Positions 1 through 6,576 of a stretch of DNA of 12,719 nucleotides are shown piece by piece. A program made the translations under genes and the position numbers. Below the pieces are notes generated by a model. The model was not told the origin of the DNA and made no database searches. It saw only the letters and a program-made list of their open reading frames with translations. Position 1 is the first letter of the stretch; every line of letters begins with the position of its first letter. The stretch comes from Opitutales bacterium (GTDB taxonomy: Bacteria; Verrucomicrobiota; Verrucomicrobiia; Opitutales; Oceanipulchritudinaceae): positions 1-12,719 of the forward strand of contig SKLD01000167.1 of the NCBI GenBank assembly GCA_007123395.1, in the 5' to 3' direction.

Positions 1-1314
1 GATGGCCTTGGCCATGCCGCCGAGGGACTCGACTTCATCGAGGTGGGCCTGTCCGCGGCGCAGGAGCGCGTCGGTGAGGGCCTCGACGTAGTAGCTGCCG
101 CCCCACGGGTCGATGATGCGGCAGAGGCCGGTCTCCTCCTGGAGAAAGAGCTGGGTGTTGCGCGCGATGCGGGCGGAGAAGTCGGTGGGCAGGGCGATGG
201 CTTCGTCGAGGGCGTTTGTATGGAGGCTCTGGGTGTGGCCGAGGGCAGCCGCCATGGCTTCGATACAGGTGCGCGCGACGTTGTTGTAGGGATCCTGCTC
301 GGTGAGGGACCAGCCGCTGGTCTGCGAGTGCGTGCGCAGGGCGAGCGACTTCGGGTTCTTGGGATCGAAGCCCTGCACGATCTTCGCCCAGAGGACGCGG
401 GCGGCGCGCATCTTCGCCACTTCCATGAAGTGGTTTTTCCCCTGCGCCCAGAAGAAGGAGAGGCGCGGGGCAAAGGCATCGATATCGATGCCGGCGGCGA
501 TACCCGCGCGGATGTATTCGAGCCCGTCGGCGAGGGTGTAGGCCATCTCGAGGTCGGCCGTGGCACCGGCTTCCTGCATGTGGTAGCCCGATATCGAGAT
601 GGAGTTGAACCTCGGCATGTGCTTTGAGGTGAAGGCGAAGATATCGGCGATGATGCGCATGCTCGGCCCCGGCGGGTAGATGTAGGTGTTGCGCACCATG
701 TATTCCTTGAGGATGTCGTTCTGGATCGTCCCCGTAAGCTCCTCCATCTTCGCGCCCTGTTCGAGGGCGGCGACGATGTAGAAAGCGAGTATGGGGATGA
801 CCGCGCCGTTCATCGTCATGGAGACGGACACCTTGTTGAGGGGGATGCGATCGAAGAGGATCTCCATGTCGAGGATGGAGTCGATGGCGACACCCGCCTT
901 GCCGACATCGCCGACGACGCGGTCGTGGTCGCTGTCGTAGCCGCGGTGGGTGGCGAGGTCGAAGGCGACGGAGAGCCCGCGCTGACCGGCGGCGAGGTTG
1001 CGCCGATAGAAGGCGTTGGATTCCTCGGCGGTGGAGAAGCCGGCGTATTGCCGCACCGTCCACGGGCGGGTGACATACATGGTGGCGTAGGGGCCGCGCA
1101 AATACGGCGGCACGCCCGCGGTGTACTCGAGGTGCTCCATGCCGGCGTAGTCATCTTGCGTGTAGAGCGGGCGCACGGGAATGCGCTCGAGGGTGTCCCA
1201 TACGGCTTCCTCGACCGGCTTGCCGACGGCGGCTTCGAAGGACGACTTCCACGCCGCGTAATCGACCCGCGGCGGCGCGGACTCACGGTAAGGGATTTGC
1301 GAAAGGTTTTTCAT
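1..1314 (-). CDS. mutB: Methylmalonyl-CoA mutase, large (catalytic) subunit, C-terminus cut by window edge
   Basis: Adenosylcobalamin-dependent enzyme that interconverts succinyl-CoA and (R)-methylmalonyl-CoA. The window holds the first 438 codons, reading open to base 1. Visible are the N-terminal segment and most of the substrate-binding TIM barrel. Family hallmarks include RQYAGFSTAEESN (about 88-100), GQRGLSVAFDLATHRGYDSD (110-129), GTIQNDILKEYMVRNTYIYPP (about 195-215) and SISGYHMQEAGATADLEMAY (240-259). By alignment from memory to the Propionibacterium enzyme (offset +1), the substrate-contacting residues Tyr90, Arg208, Tyr244 and His245 are all conserved, so this is the catalytic subunit. 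The C-terminal B12-binding domain with DxHxxG should lie beyond the left edge and cannot be checked. The ATG lies 25 nt after the mutA stop, so the two are surely co-transcribed. No Shine-Dalgarno sequence precedes it. Close relatives (isobutyryl- or ethylmalonyl-CoA mutase) are unlikely given the adjacent small subunit, epimerase and decarboxylase. Confidence 0.97.
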   Translation of the reverse strand, partial: MKNLSQIPYRESAPPRVDYAAWKSSFEAAVGKPVEEAVWDTLERIPVRPLYTQDDYAGMEHLEYTAGVPPYLRGPYATMYVTRPWTVRQYAGFSTAEESNAFYRRNLAAGQRGLSVAFDLATHRGYDSDHDRVVGDVGKAGVAIDSILDMEILFDRIPLNKVSVSMTMNGAVIPILAFYIVAALEQGAKMEELTGTIQNDILKEYMVRNTYIYPPGPSMRIIADIFAFTSKHMPRFNSISISGYHMQEAGATADLEMAYTLADGLEYIRAGIAAGIDIDAFAPRLSFFWAQGKNHFMEVAKMRAARVLWAKIVQGFDPKNPKSLALRTHSQTSGWSLTEQDPYNNVARTCIEAMAAALGHTQSLHTNALDEAIALPTDFSARIARNTQLFLQEETGLCRIIDPWGGSYYVEALTDALLRRGQAHLDEVESLGGMAKAI

Positions 1315-1339
1315 CGGTGCAGAAAGGCGGATGGCGGGT

Positions 1340-3502
1340 TCAGGCTTGGGGCGCGGCGTGAAGGACGCCGATGCGGGCGAGGAGGCCGCGGTTGACCTCG
1401 TAATTGTTAACGCGCACGTGGACGAAGTCATCGACCCCCGCTGCACGCCACGCGGCCTCGTGCTCGCCGGGGTTGCCCGCGAGAAGGAGGATGATGTCCG
1501 GCGCGGCCTCTTTGACGGCCGCGGCCAGCTCCGTAACGGCGGCGGCGTAGGTCTCGTCGTCGGAGGTGATGACGGCGATGGGCGGTGCGGCGGCGCGCAC
1601 GGCGGCGACGGCGGCGGCGGTGTCTGCAAAATCGTCGTCGCCCAACACCTCGAAGCCGCCGACAAGGAAAAACGAAGCCGTCCAGTCGGCCCGCATGCGG
1701 TAGCGGCGGGAGGGGCCGATGTTGAGCTGGAGGATGCGGGGCCGCCCCGCTTCGGTCTCCGCCGCGGCGAGGGCGGCGAGGCGCAGGGCCTCGTAGTCTT
1801 CGGCGAGGCGGCGGAAGGGGATCGCCTCGACAGTCGCGGAACCGGCGCAGCAGCCGCGCAGGGCGGCGTGCAGTTCCGGGAGGGTCGCCCCCTCGCCGAC
1901 GGCGGCGACGGCGAGCTCGATGCGTTCGACGGAGTTGGCCGCCTTCGCCACGGCTTCGAGGGCACCGGCCTTAGCCCCGGATTCGGCGTGGGCGCTGTCG
2001 GCCTCGAACTCACGCGCCCGGTCCTTGGCAAAGGCGGCGTAGTCGATGACGCGGGGCGCGGGCAGCGCGGCGGAGGCGTCCGGATATTGGTTGATGCCGA
2101 CGAGGACGTCCTTGCGGCGGTGGAAGTCGCGCGAACGGGCGGCGCGGGTGTCCTTCACCCAGCCTTGGGGGATACCCTTTTCCAAGGCGGCAGCCATGCC
2201 CCCGGCGGCCTCGATCGCCTGCAAGTGTTCCCATGCCTTGCGCGCCATCTCATCGGTGAGGCTCTCAACGGCCCACGAGCCGCCCACGGGGTCGATGACC
2301 TTGGTCAGCTCGCACTCTTCGCTGAGGATGGGATGGATGTTGCGCGCGACGCGGCGGGAAAACGCGTCGGGCTCGCGCACGACCTCGTCGAAGGCGCCGA
2401 TGTGCAGGCTGTCGCAGCCGCCGAGCACGGCGGAGAACGCCTCGCTCGTGACCCGCAGCATGCTCGTATAGGCGTCGAACCGCGTTTTGTTCCAGAGTCC
2501 GGTGCGGGCGTGCAGGTGGCACGAGCGGCGGTCCTCCGGAATACCCCCGATCTCCTGGATACGGTTCCAGAGCATGCGGGCGGCACGCAATTTGGCGATC
2601 TCAATGAAAAAAGGCGATCCAACGGAAAGGGAGAGGCGAATGCGCGGCGCAACATCGGCGGCGTCCAGTCCGCGTGACTCCATTTCGCGCAGGTAGGCAA
2701 GCGCCGTGGCGAGGATACACCCCAACTCCTGCGCGGAGGATGCGCCGCCGTCGTGGTAGACATTGCCGGAGGCATTGGCCATCTGCATGCGAGGCGCGCG
2801 CTTCAGACCGAAGCGCATGAGCGCCTCCATCTGGTCGTAGAGTGAGGAAAGTCCGCAGGCGGCTTCACCCTCTTCGGCCAGCAGGCCCAGGGGGTCGACG
2901 TCGAGGCATCCACGCAACACCTCATAGTCGCAACCCGCCGCCCGCGCTTGGCGAAAGAGAAGCACACCGAGCGCCGCCGGTGCCGCGCCGACACGCAGAA
3001 AGACAGAGACCGCATCGAGCCGCACGTCTTTGAAGAGGACGGCAAAGTCTTCCGCCGTGGCCGCGCTCAAACCGCATCGTCCAGTAGATGAATGCTCTCC
3101 CGAACCCGGTCCCCGCCCCTCCCGCGTCAGCGCGTCAAACCAGATGTTCAGCTCGTCCTGGCCGCGCTCCAGTTCGTGCAGGAGCACCTTGTTGAGCATG
3201 GAGGGTGTCGGCTCGAACAGCTCCTGCGAAATCCGCCACGCCCCCCGGTGGTAGCCGGCGGCGCTCTCTCCGCGCATGCGCAGGCCGGTGCCCGGCAACT
3301 CCGCCGCATGCGGGACGGTCTCCATGTCGGCGCGCGTGTACAACGGCTTCACCGCAAAGCCCTCGTGCGTGGGCGTCATGAGCACCTTGTCGAACGGCGC
3401 ACCCTTCAAGAGCGCCTCCGCCTCTTCGCGCCACCGGTCCGCCCCCGGCGCCGGAAACCGCTCCGCAAGTCCAAGCGAATCAACCGTTTCGTGCTTATCC
3501 AT
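1340..3502 (-). CDS. mutA: Methylmalonyl-CoA mutase, small (non-catalytic) subunit
   Basis: This is the partner subunit of the heterodimeric mutase; it supports the large subunit and does not bind cofactor. The 720-residue product opens with a typical small-subunit segment (KGAPFDKVLMTPTHEGFAVKPLYT, about 33-56). A TIM-barrel-like domain follows to about residue 490, with MANASGNVYHDGGASSAQEL (241-260), HLHARTGLWNKTRFDAYTSM (329-348), a GCDSLHIGAFDE-like stretch (362-373) and IDPVGGSWAVESLTDEMA (403-420). A linker with Ala-rich helices leads to a degenerate flavodoxin-like domain at about 587-720. There the DxHxxG cobalamin motif is absent: the equivalent stretch around 592-602 reads LNIGPSRRYRM. 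It is somewhat longer than the roughly 620-640 residues I recall for relatives; much of the excess appears to sit in Ala-rich linker regions. It is the first gene of the leftward unit, just upstream of mutB. The only SD-like motif (GGAGGAG) lies 20 nt before ATG, farther than normal. Confidence 0.95.
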   Translation of the reverse strand: MDKHETVDSLGLAERFPAPGADRWREEAEALLKGAPFDKVLMTPTHEGFAVKPLYTRADMETVPHAAELPGTGLRMRGESAAGYHRGAWRISQELFEPTPSMLNKVLLHELERGQDELNIWFDALTREGRGPGSGEHSSTGRCGLSAATAEDFAVLFKDVRLDAVSVFLRVGAAPAALGVLLFRQARAAGCDYEVLRGCLDVDPLGLLAEEGEAACGLSSLYDQMEALMRFGLKRAPRMQMANASGNVYHDGGASSAQELGCILATALAYLREMESRGLDAADVAPRIRLSLSVGSPFFIEIAKLRAARMLWNRIQEIGGIPEDRRSCHLHARTGLWNKTRFDAYTSMLRVTSEAFSAVLGGCDSLHIGAFDEVVREPDAFSRRVARNIHPILSEECELTKVIDPVGGSWAVESLTDEMARKAWEHLQAIEAAGGMAAALEKGIPQGWVKDTRAARSRDFHRRKDVLVGINQYPDASAALPAPRVIDYAAFAKDRAREFEADSAHAESGAKAGALEAVAKAANSVERIELAVAAVGEGATLPELHAALRGCCAGSATVEAIPFRRLAEDYEALRLAALAAAETEAGRPRILQLNIGPSRRYRMRADWTASFFLVGGFEVLGDDDFADTAAAVAAVRAAAPPIAVITSDDETYAAAVTELAAAVKEAAPDIILLLAGNPGEHEAAWRAAGVDDFVHVRVNNYEVNRGLLARIGVLHAAPQA

Positions 3503-3522
3503 TGTGTCTGTCTTTCAAGATT

Positions 3523-3529
3523 CTCCTCC
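3523..3529 (-). promoter_or_regulatory. SD-like GGAGGAG upstream of mutA, atypically distant
   Basis: On the minus strand GGAGGAG is a strong match to the anti-SD sequence, but it ends 20 nt before the mutA ATG. It is better placed for an in-frame-less TTG 4 nt downstream, which would give a short overlapping peptide (fMet-KDRHNG) whose stop overlaps the start of mutA. It may be a displaced ribosome site, a leader mini-ORF that couples translation, or chance. Confidence 0.3.
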
Positions 3530-3632
3530 GGTGCGGACGCATGGAGCGTGCCGCATGGTCGCGCATTGGAGCATAATCCATTTGCATGACAAGTCTTTTC
3601 CAAAAGCATTCCTTATTCAGAAGGCTCCTGTC

Positions 3633-3647
3633 ATAAAATAATTTTAT
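3633..3647. repeat. AT-rich 15-bp palindrome (7-bp arms, 1-nt centre)
   Basis: ATAAAAT-A-ATTTTAT is a perfect inverted repeat with seven paired bases on each side of one central base. It sits in the divergent mutA/mce region, 65 nt upstream of the mce start. In such a GC-rich genome an all-AT palindrome at this site is a plausible operator or a melting element over a promoter. It has no GC stem, so it is not a terminator. The function is inferred. Confidence 0.45.
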
Positions 3648-3711
3648 ATTTCGTCTTGCCTCGCGTTCCTGCCCGCCCGTAGAGAGACTGGCCAAAATCG
3701 AAGACCGTACC

Positions 3712-4128
3712 ATGCTTGAATACATCGACCATTTGGGGATCGCCGTCCACTCCATTGAGGACAACCTTCCCTACTACGAAAAGACGCTGGGGCTCGCCTG
3801 CGAAGCCGTCGAGGAAGTGCCGTCGCAGAAAGTGAAGACCGCCTTTTTCAAGGTCGGGCAGACCTACCTCGAACTGCTTGAGCCCACCGCCCCGGACAGC
3901 CCCGTGGCCAAGTTCCTCGAAAAGAACGGCGAGGGCATCCACCATATCGCTTTCCACACGAAAGACGTCCCCGCCGCGCTCCAGCGAGCCGCCGACAATG
4001 GCGCGCGCCTCATCCACGAGACGCCTGTGCCCGGTGCACACGGCAAACAGGTCGCCTTTCTCCATCCGAAGTCCACCCACGGCGTGCTCACGGAATTCTG
4101 CATGCCCGCGCCCGAATCGGGCACCTGA
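3712..4128 (+). CDS. mce: Methylmalonyl-CoA epimerase (VOC superfamily)
   Basis: Epimerises (R)- and (S)-methylmalonyl-CoA, linking the mutase product to the form used by the decarboxylase. The 138-residue length is normal for bacterial epimerases. It has the vicinal-oxygen-chelate layout of two beta-alpha-beta-beta-beta units: YIDHLGIAV at 4-12, TYLELLEP at 51-58, GIHHIAFHTKDV at 75-86 and GVLTEFC at 124-130. Likely divalent metal ligands are His7, Glu54, His77 or His78, and Glu128, the usual one-per-strand pattern of the family. It is the first gene of the rightward unit and ends 23 nt before mmdA. The ATG is preceded by GTACC with no Shine-Dalgarno match. Other VOC proteins (glyoxalase, dioxygenase) are ruled out in practice by the close family match and the flanking mutase and decarboxylase genes. 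Confidence 0.95.
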   Translation: MLEYIDHLGIAVHSIEDNLPYYEKTLGLACEAVEEVPSQKVKTAFFKVGQTYLELLEPTAPDSPVAKFLEKNGEGIHHIAFHTKDVPAALQRAADNGARLIHETPVPGAHGKQVAFLHPKSTHGVLTEFCMPAPESGT

Positions 4129-4138
4129 ACCCCTTTAC

Positions 4139-4142
4139 GGAG
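4139..4142 (+). promoter_or_regulatory. Ribosome binding site of mmdA
   Basis: GGAG lies 9 nt upstream of the mmdA ATG, in the short mce-mmdA gap. It is the only clear, well-spaced Shine-Dalgarno motif in the rightward propionate unit. This suggests stronger initiation for the soluble carboxyltransferase subunit than for the others. Confidence 0.6.
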
Positions 4143-4151
4143 ACACTGACT

Positions 4152-5705
4152 ATGCCCATCGATCCCAAACTTCTCGCCGATCTCAAGGAACGGCGCGCCA
4201 AAGCTGAAGCCGGCGGCGGCAAGGAACGCATCGCCAAACGCCACGAAAAAGGCCTCATGACGGCGCGCGAACGCGTGCTCGAACTCTTCGACGAAGGAAC
4301 GTTTCAGGAATTCGGTGCCTTCGCCGAGCACAGCTGCACCCGCTTCGGCATGGAAAAACGCTACATGCCGGGCGACGGCGTCGTGACGGGCATCGGCTAC
4401 GTCGACGGCCGGCCGGCGGCAGCCTTCGCGCACGATTTCACGGTCGGGGGGGGTGCGCTCGGGCGTATCCACGCGAAGAAAGTGTGCGACCTCATGGACT
4501 ACGCGCAGAAAGCGGGCATGCCCGTGATCGGCATCAACGACTCCGGCGGCGCGCGCATTCAGGAGGGCGTCGATTCGCTCTCCGGCTACGGGCAAATCTT
4601 CTTCCGTAACGTGCAGCTTTCGGGGCTTGTCCCGCAGATCGCCATCATCGCCGGCCCGTGCGCGGGCGGGGCGGCCTACTCCCCTGCCCTCACTGACTTC
4701 ATCATCATGACGCGGGACAACGCCAACATGTTCATCTGCGGCCCGCAGGTGATCAAGGCGGCGACGGGCGAGAACGCCAAGCTCGACCAGTTTGCCACGG
4801 CCGACGCGCACGCCGCCGTGAGCGGCAACATCCACCTCGTCGCGGAGGACGACAGGCATGCCCTCGATCTCGCCAAGCAGATCATGAGCTACCTGCCGTC
4901 GAACAACCTCGACGACCCCCCGCACGACCTCACGAAAGACGTGGCGATCGGGCCGGTGCCCCGCTTTAACGAGATCATCCCGGAAGACCCGAAGAGCGGC
5001 TTCGACGTGAAGGATGTCATCGAAGTGCTCGCCGACACGGATACCTTCTTCGAGATCATGCCCGACTTTGCGAAGAACCTCGTCGTCGGGTTCGCGCGCA
5101 TCGAGGGTGTCGTCGTGGGCATCCTCGCCAACCAGCCGATCGCGAAGGCGGGCTGCCTCGACATCGACAGCTCCGACAAGGGGGCACGCTTCATCCGCGT
5201 GTGCAACATCTACCAAGTCCCCATCGTCAACCTCGTTGACGTGCCCGGCTTCTTTCCCGGTCTCGCCCAGGAACGGGGCGGTATCATCCGCCACGGCGCG
5301 AAGATGCTCTTTGCCTACGCCGCCGCCACCGTGCCCAAGATCACCGTCATCATGCGCAAAGCCTACGGTGGGGCCTACCTCGCCATGTGCTCCTCCGACC
5401 TCGGGGCCGACCTCGTCTACGCATGGCCCACGGCGGAGATCGCCGTCATGGGTGCCGACGGCGCCGTGAAAATCATTTTCGGTCGCGAAATCGAGGCGGC
5501 GGATGATCCCGACGCGAAGTTCAAGGAGATCTACGACAATTACCGGGAAGAATTTGCCACACCTTACCAAGCGGCACGCAACGCTTTGGTGACGGATGTT
5601 ATTGATCCCGCCGACACACGCTCCATGGTGTCACTCGGCCTGCGGGGTCTCCTCTCCAAACGGGAGACCCGTCCGCCCAAGAAACACGGCAACATTCCTC
5701 TCTAA
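4152..5705 (+). CDS. mmdA: Methylmalonyl-CoA decarboxylase alpha subunit (carboxyltransferase)
   Basis: Transfers the carboxyl group of (S)-methylmalonyl-CoA to the biotin of MmdC, releasing propionyl-CoA. The 517-residue protein has the paired crotonase-fold domains of the acyl-CoA carboxyltransferase family. The N-terminal half has INDSGGARIQEGVDSLSGYG (128-147) and the oxyanion-hole motif GPCAGGAAYSPA (168-179). The C-terminal half has VDVPGFFPG (362-370), a second oxyanion-hole motif RKAYGGAYLAM (402-412), and MGADGAVKIIF (433-443). The terminus KKHGNIPL is typical of the propionyl/methylmalonyl-CoA branch. By sequence alone it could be a propionyl-CoA carboxylase beta subunit. The downstream membrane pump and the lack of a biotin carboxylase favour the decarboxylase. 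An 8-base G run (4446-4453) lies within codons for the ValGlyGlyGly stretch near residue 100; the reading frame is intact. The next gene starts 3 nt after its stop. Confidence 0.93.
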   Translation: MPIDPKLLADLKERRAKAEAGGGKERIAKRHEKGLMTARERVLELFDEGTFQEFGAFAEHSCTRFGMEKRYMPGDGVVTGIGYVDGRPAAAFAHDFTVGGGALGRIHAKKVCDLMDYAQKAGMPVIGINDSGGARIQEGVDSLSGYGQIFFRNVQLSGLVPQIAIIAGPCAGGAAYSPALTDFIIMTRDNANMFICGPQVIKAATGENAKLDQFATADAHAAVSGNIHLVAEDDRHALDLAKQIMSYLPSNNLDDPPHDLTKDVAIGPVPRFNEIIPEDPKSGFDVKDVIEVLADTDTFFEIMPDFAKNLVVGFARIEGVVVGILANQPIAKAGCLDIDSSDKGARFIRVCNIYQVPIVNLVDVPGFFPGLAQERGGIIRHGAKMLFAYAAATVPKITVIMRKAYGGAYLAMCSSDLGADLVYAWPTAEIAVMGADGAVKIIFGREIEAADDPDAKFKEIYDNYREEFATPYQAARNALVTDVIDPADTRSMVSLGLRGLLSKRETRPPKKHGNIPL

Positions 5706-5708
5706 TCC

Positions 5709-6098
5709 ATGACGATCCATCTCGCCCTCACCGAGCAGACAATGGAGGCCTTCTACGACTCCCTTGAGCACCTCACAGGGTTCTTCCTCGTCCTCACTGT
5801 GCTCCTCCTCCTTTGGGGAGTCACCGCACTTATCGGCAGAGCCTTCATTACCTCGGAGGCCAAAGCGAAGGCGCGGACGGTCGCAGCGGCGGGAAGCGCC
5901 CCGGCGGCGACGACTCCGGCACCGGCTGAAGCAGCACCGGGCGAGGCGGAAACCTCCCCGGAAGAAATCGCCGCCATCGCCGCGGCCATTTCCATGCTCA
6001 TGGGAGGCCGCCACCGCATCCTCTCCATCCGCACGCCCGAGACCTCATGGGGCCGCGAAGGACGCCGTCAGCACTTCGCCTCCCACAAAATCCGTTGA
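5709..6098 (+). CDS. mmdD: Sodium-pumping decarboxylase small membrane subunit (OadG/MmdD family)
   Basis: Small anchor that holds the carboxyltransferase and biotin carrier onto the membrane pump. The 129-residue product has a single strongly hydrophobic helix at about 24-43 (starting FFLVLTVLLLLWGV). A basic, Ala-rich stretch and a flexible Ala/Pro/Thr linker (about 56-83) follow, then an amphipathic helix PEEIAAIAAAISMLMG (84-99). The C-terminal tail has RHRILSIR and SWGREGRRQHFASHKIR (101-129), a conserved ending that I recall in OadG-like proteins of this operon type. The topology predicts the N-terminus outside and the long tail in the cytoplasm. It starts 3 nt after the mmdA stop, so translation is probably coupled. 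No Shine-Dalgarno is present. The symbol follows the role in the locus; oadG is the equivalent name in oxaloacetate decarboxylases. Confidence 0.85.
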   Translation: MTIHLALTEQTMEAFYDSLEHLTGFFLVLTVLLLLWGVTALIGRAFITSEAKAKARTVAAAGSAPAATTPAPAEAAPGEAETSPEEIAAIAAAISMLMGGRHRILSIRTPETSWGREGRRQHFASHKIR

Positions 6099-6149
6099 CG
6101 CCGGAGGCGCCCCGCTACTGAACCATTTCAACCGCTTTTCCCTAACCTA

Positions 6150-6563
6150 ATGAAAAAACACTTCCGTATCACCGTAAACGGCAAAGAGTTCGACGTCGTC
6201 GCCGAATCGCTCGACGGCGGCGACACATCCCCGCCCCCGCGGCGCACCACCGTGCCGCTCGTACCCTCGGCCGCGCCCCGCCAATCCGCCGCGCCCCGCC
6301 AATCCGCCGCGCCGGCTCCGGCCCCGGCGGCCGTACCCGCCGCGGCGGGAGACGGCGACGTCATCTCCCCCCTCGCGGGCAAGGTCGTATCCATCGATGC
6401 CCCCGTAGGCTCTGCCGTGAAAGCGGGCGACAAAGTCGTGACCCTCGAGGCCATGAAGATGAACACCATTGTGTCCTCGCCCGCCGACGGCACCGTCAAG
6501 AGCGTCGCCGTGCAAGTCGGCGACGGCGTCGAAGAGGGCCAGGTCCTCCTCAACATCGGGTAA
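6150..6563 (+). CDS. mmdC: Biotin carrier protein of methylmalonyl-CoA decarboxylase
   Basis: Carries the carboxyl group on biotin from MmdA to the membrane subunit MmdB. The 137-residue protein has three parts: a short N-terminal segment starting MKKHFRITVNGKEFDVV, a Pro/Ala-rich flexible linker (about 27-66), and a C-terminal biotinyl domain (about 67-137). The domain carries the biotinylation motif EAMKMN (100-105), with Lys103 as the modified residue. The mirrored turn is at PADGTV (111-116), and GQVLLNIG closes the fold. The linker contains a tandem hexapeptide repeat (SAAPRQ). The gene sits 51 nt after mmdD and 13 nt before mmdB. No biotin carboxylase domain is attached. The ATG follows a pyrimidine-rich leader (TTTTCCCTAACCTA) without a Shine-Dalgarno motif. 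Confidence 0.94.
   Translation: MKKHFRITVNGKEFDVVAESLDGGDTSPPPRRTTVPLVPSAAPRQSAAPRQSAAPAPAPAAVPAAAGDGDVISPLAGKVVSIDAPVGSAVKAGDKVVTLEAMKMNTIVSSPADGTVKSVAVQVGDGVEEGQVLLNIG
6270..6313 (+). repeat. 18-bp in-frame tandem repeat in the mmdC linker
   Basis: The unit GCCGCGCCCCGCCAATCC occurs twice perfectly (6270-6287, 6288-6305), followed by 8 bases of a third copy. It encodes the repeated hexapeptide SAAPRQ in the biotin-carrier linker. Because the unit is a multiple of three, copy-number change would alter linker length without breaking the frame. Confidence 0.9.
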
Positions 6564-6576
6564 GGCTCTCCTCTCC

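Larger units (their letters stand above)
3503..3711. promoter_or_regulatory. Divergent promoter region between mutA and mce
   Basis: These 209 bases separate the two divergent arms of the propionate module, so promoters for both must lie here or be read through it. The stretch from about 3560 to 3655 is clearly more AT-rich than the flanking genes. It contains TAAAAT and TATATT, which could serve as plus-strand -10 boxes, but I found no convincing -35 box at 17-nt spacing. It also holds a perfect 7+7 palindrome (3633-3647). No cobalamin riboswitch or other structured leader was recognised. Assigning this as the regulatory region is inferred from gene layout and base composition. Confidence 0.6.

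Noticed and set aside
1331..2677. 448-codon plus-strand open frame antisense to mutA
   Set aside because: It is Gly/Arg/Asp-rich with no recognisable domain and lies wholly opposite the well-supported mutA frame. Long antisense frames are expected in GC-rich DNA.
3864..5570. 568-codon minus-strand open frame antisense to mce and mmdA
   Set aside because: The composition is biased to Val/Asp/His/Arg with no family motif, and it overlaps two clearly coding genes on the other strand. It is a GC-driven shadow.
6099..6149. Hairpin CGCC-GGA-GGCG between mmdD and mmdC as a terminator or attenuator
   Set aside because: The stem is only 4 bp and no T run follows. The downstream genes clearly belong to the same complex, so read-through is expected.
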